Positions 63,401-64,000 of a DNA stretch of 64,000 bases are shown in pieces (position 1 is the stretch's first letter; each line of letters starts with the position of its first letter). Both the position numbers and the translations under genes were made by a program. The notes under the pieces are model-generated. The model saw nothing but the letters and a program-made list of their open reading frames with translations, made no database searches and had not been told where the DNA came from. Location: positions 1,937,501 to 2,001,500 of the forward strand of contig JAJGOT010000056.1 of NCBI GenBank assembly GCA_022457155.1, written 5' to 3'. This stretch comes from Cladopsammia gracilis. Taxonomy: Eukaryota; Cnidaria; Anthozoa; Scleractinia; Dendrophylliidae.

Positions 63401-64000
63401 GGCAAACTCTTGCCCAGTGGTTGTCTTTCTGACAGTTCAGACATACGGATCCATAGGCGGGGCATTTTTCTCTGGGCTTCAAGGGGTGCTCGAGTCCACA
63501 GTTGGGGCATTTCTTTGGCTTATTGTCGTCGTTGCCCTTGATCCCATGAATATCTTTGCTGCTTTCACCTTCTAGTTGTTCCATTTGAGAAATTGTGGCT
63601 TCGTACGTCCTGGCGATGTCGATAGCTTCGTCGAGGGTAAGCTCTTCGCCTTTTTCCAGTAATCTTTCTTGAACTTTCTTGTGTTTACTTCCAATTATTA
63701 GTTGTTCGATCAGGCGCTCGTCCGATTCGGCCTTGTCTCTGAACCTGCATTTCGTAGCTTGATTTCGGCAACGCGTTAAGAAATCGTCGATTAATTCTTC
63801 ATTCTTCTGTCTGAGTTGTTGAAGCTGATATCTCGCTAACCTGTGGTTTACTTTCGGCGCCACGTGCCTCTCAAATCGCTCCCAAATTACTGCTGGCTTT
63901 GAACGGTCTCCATCGTTCTCCCATGCCCAACTGTTGAATGTCTCTAAACCTTGCCTGCCAATCCATAGTAAAATGAATGAGGCTTGTTCCTTCTCCGACT
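60450..64000 (-). CDS. Gypsy gag-pol polyprotein, second copy (5' part outside window)
   Basis: Same domain order as the first copy, from gag through the integrase core. Differences from copy 1 are I to L and E to G in the reverse-transcriptase region, R to C just after RNase H, and G to D right beside the second integrase catalytic Asp (SDND instead of SDNG). The last may weaken integrase. Window end removes the first about 40 residues. Confidence 0.92.
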   Translation of the reverse strand, partial: SEKEQASFILLWIGRQGLETFNSWAWENDGDRSKPAVIWERFERHVAPKVNHRLARYQLQQLRQKNEELIDDFLTRCRNQATKCRFRDKAESDERLIEQLIIGSKHKKVQERLLEKGEELTLDEAIDIARTYEATISQMEQLEGESSKDIHGIKGNDDNKPKKCPNCGLEHPLKPREKCPAYGSVCLNCQKDNHWARVCRSRNQGGTRGRSRNRGNTRSRPRSRSRERRGRRRSASTNRRDQNARELSDQFETITFESITVDATEPQARRADEIFVTINIDLDTTNKQPTALKAKLDTGAQGNILPLRLFRRMYPQNITPEGFPKAGVLNHSPTVLTAYGGTKLAQHGKCRIPCEYKGRKAVATFYVTEANGPAIIGLPTSLELNLVTLNCSVQQSSPQNVNHTAEQATPIKSKDDLVQRYPDCFDGIGKFQGQYHITVDPSVPPVVHAQRRVPLSLRDDIKEELDDMEARGIIMKIKEGEPTAWVNSLVYRRKPNGSLRICLDPKDLNKAISREHHAIPTLPEILPKLNGAKCFSILDAKCGYWNVGLDQESSYLTTFNSPLGRYRFLRMPFGLKMSQDVFQAKIDQTFEGCEGTVGIADDIVVFGKSEEEHDLHLTEMLDRCRTTGLKLNPDKCKIKQRKIKFYGVICGEEGVQPDPAKVSALKNMAPPTSKQQLQSFLGLATYMGPFISSLSTLTAPLRELVKDNSIFNWNPTHQQAFEAIKSAISAETTLAYYDPTKEVTLQVDASTTGLGATLLQDKKPIVFASKALTDTESRYANIERELLAVVYGCERFHTYLYGRTFIAESDHKPLEAIQLKNLISAPPRLQRMLLRLQPYDITIKYRPGKQMQIADALSRLSPEDVAPIADLNVQIHDICPQFSDKCLQNIQAETAKDPELATLKEVVYNGWPSTVKELPALVRPYWTYREELSIENSMIFKSNRIIIPQSLQGEILSKLHASHQGTEKTKLRARTSVFWRNLNKDIEELTKSCSKCQELQSKQAREPLLQTEVPPRAWHTIGTDIFYLDDDEFLLVADYYTKYPFVRKIPKGRSTSKCVAELTKQIFSEQGIPRIVRSDNDPHFQGDYRQFAKEYGFHHVTSSPNYPRSNGFIESQVKVVKRALKKAKVSNVDPNMALLCLRATPIDNKIPSPAELLFGRQVQDNLPRKIQSDQASDDVIKR

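Larger units (their letters stand above)
57412..64000. mobile_element. Second copy of the element X + Gypsy composite, inverted, cut by window end
   Basis: Base n here equals the complement of base 102009-n over the whole 6.6 kb, with no net indel. It starts at the same TTAA|GAGTGAATG end (57408-57411). By eye I found six substitutions against 38009-44597, four changing the polyprotein. The Gypsy insert occupies the same position, so the composite moved or was copied after Gypsy insertion. It should end near 67.1 kb if complete. Confidence 0.88.

Noticed and set aside
38009..64000. Large inverted repeat read as a segmental duplication or assembly artefact
   Set aside because: It ends exactly at the TTAA-bounded end of element X on both sides, so transposon insertion explains it better; artefact not fully excluded without reads.

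Overview
The window is eukaryotic, intron-rich, AT-rich animal DNA. Short exons with GT-AG introns, CR1-like and L1-like LINE pieces, a Gypsy LTR retrotransposon, many small terminal-inverted-repeat (TIR) elements and long G or C homopolymer runs suggest a cnidarian, most likely a stony coral. The species assignment is inference from gene and repeat style. No bacterial-type operons, CRISPR arrays or functional rRNA/tRNA genes were seen. || Layout. (1) 1-11.7 kb, plus strand: the 3' end of an ABC subfamily A transporter gene (13 exons, second nucleotide-binding domain to stop). Its introns hold several small DNA elements, a partly duplicated exon, and a nested palindrome at 10.87-11.32 kb. (2) 11.7-15.9 kb: intergenic, repeats only. 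(3) 15.9-26.4 kb, minus strand: a complete 9-exon gene ('gene 1', 568 codons before the stop) with two KH RNA-binding domains and a conserved region of about 400 residues that I do not recognise. One intron holds a 2.4-kb DNA transposon carrying a decayed PHD-finger gene. (4) 26.4-29.3 kb: short intergenic spacer. (5) 29.3-57.4 kb, minus strand: a paralogue ('gene 2') whose 12 visible exons stay in frame for 1,470 codons. It has the same KH-KH-unknown architecture joined to a Roc-COR GTPase module and one or two Death-type domains at the C-terminus. Its first coding exon is not visible. || Gene 2 is heavily invaded. The intron before its last exon holds a CR1-like LINE that itself contains an L1-like insertion and a small TIR element. 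The 11.4-kb intron between the Roc-COR exon and the Death exons holds a LINE, split by a TTAA-target DNA transposon ('element X', 34866-44597), which is split by a Gypsy element with identical-looking LTRs (37550-42516). A second copy of the whole X+Gypsy composite begins 47 bp upstream of the first KH exon of gene 2 (57412) and runs off the window in inverted orientation, about 99.9% identical by eye. || The most novel item is the KH-KH-unknown-Roc-COR-Death gene beside its short KH-KH-unknown paralogue. This looks like a domain fusion, plausibly an RNA-sensing or signalling protein (inference). The composite transposon pair flanking the exons of gene 2 is the second main point of interest.
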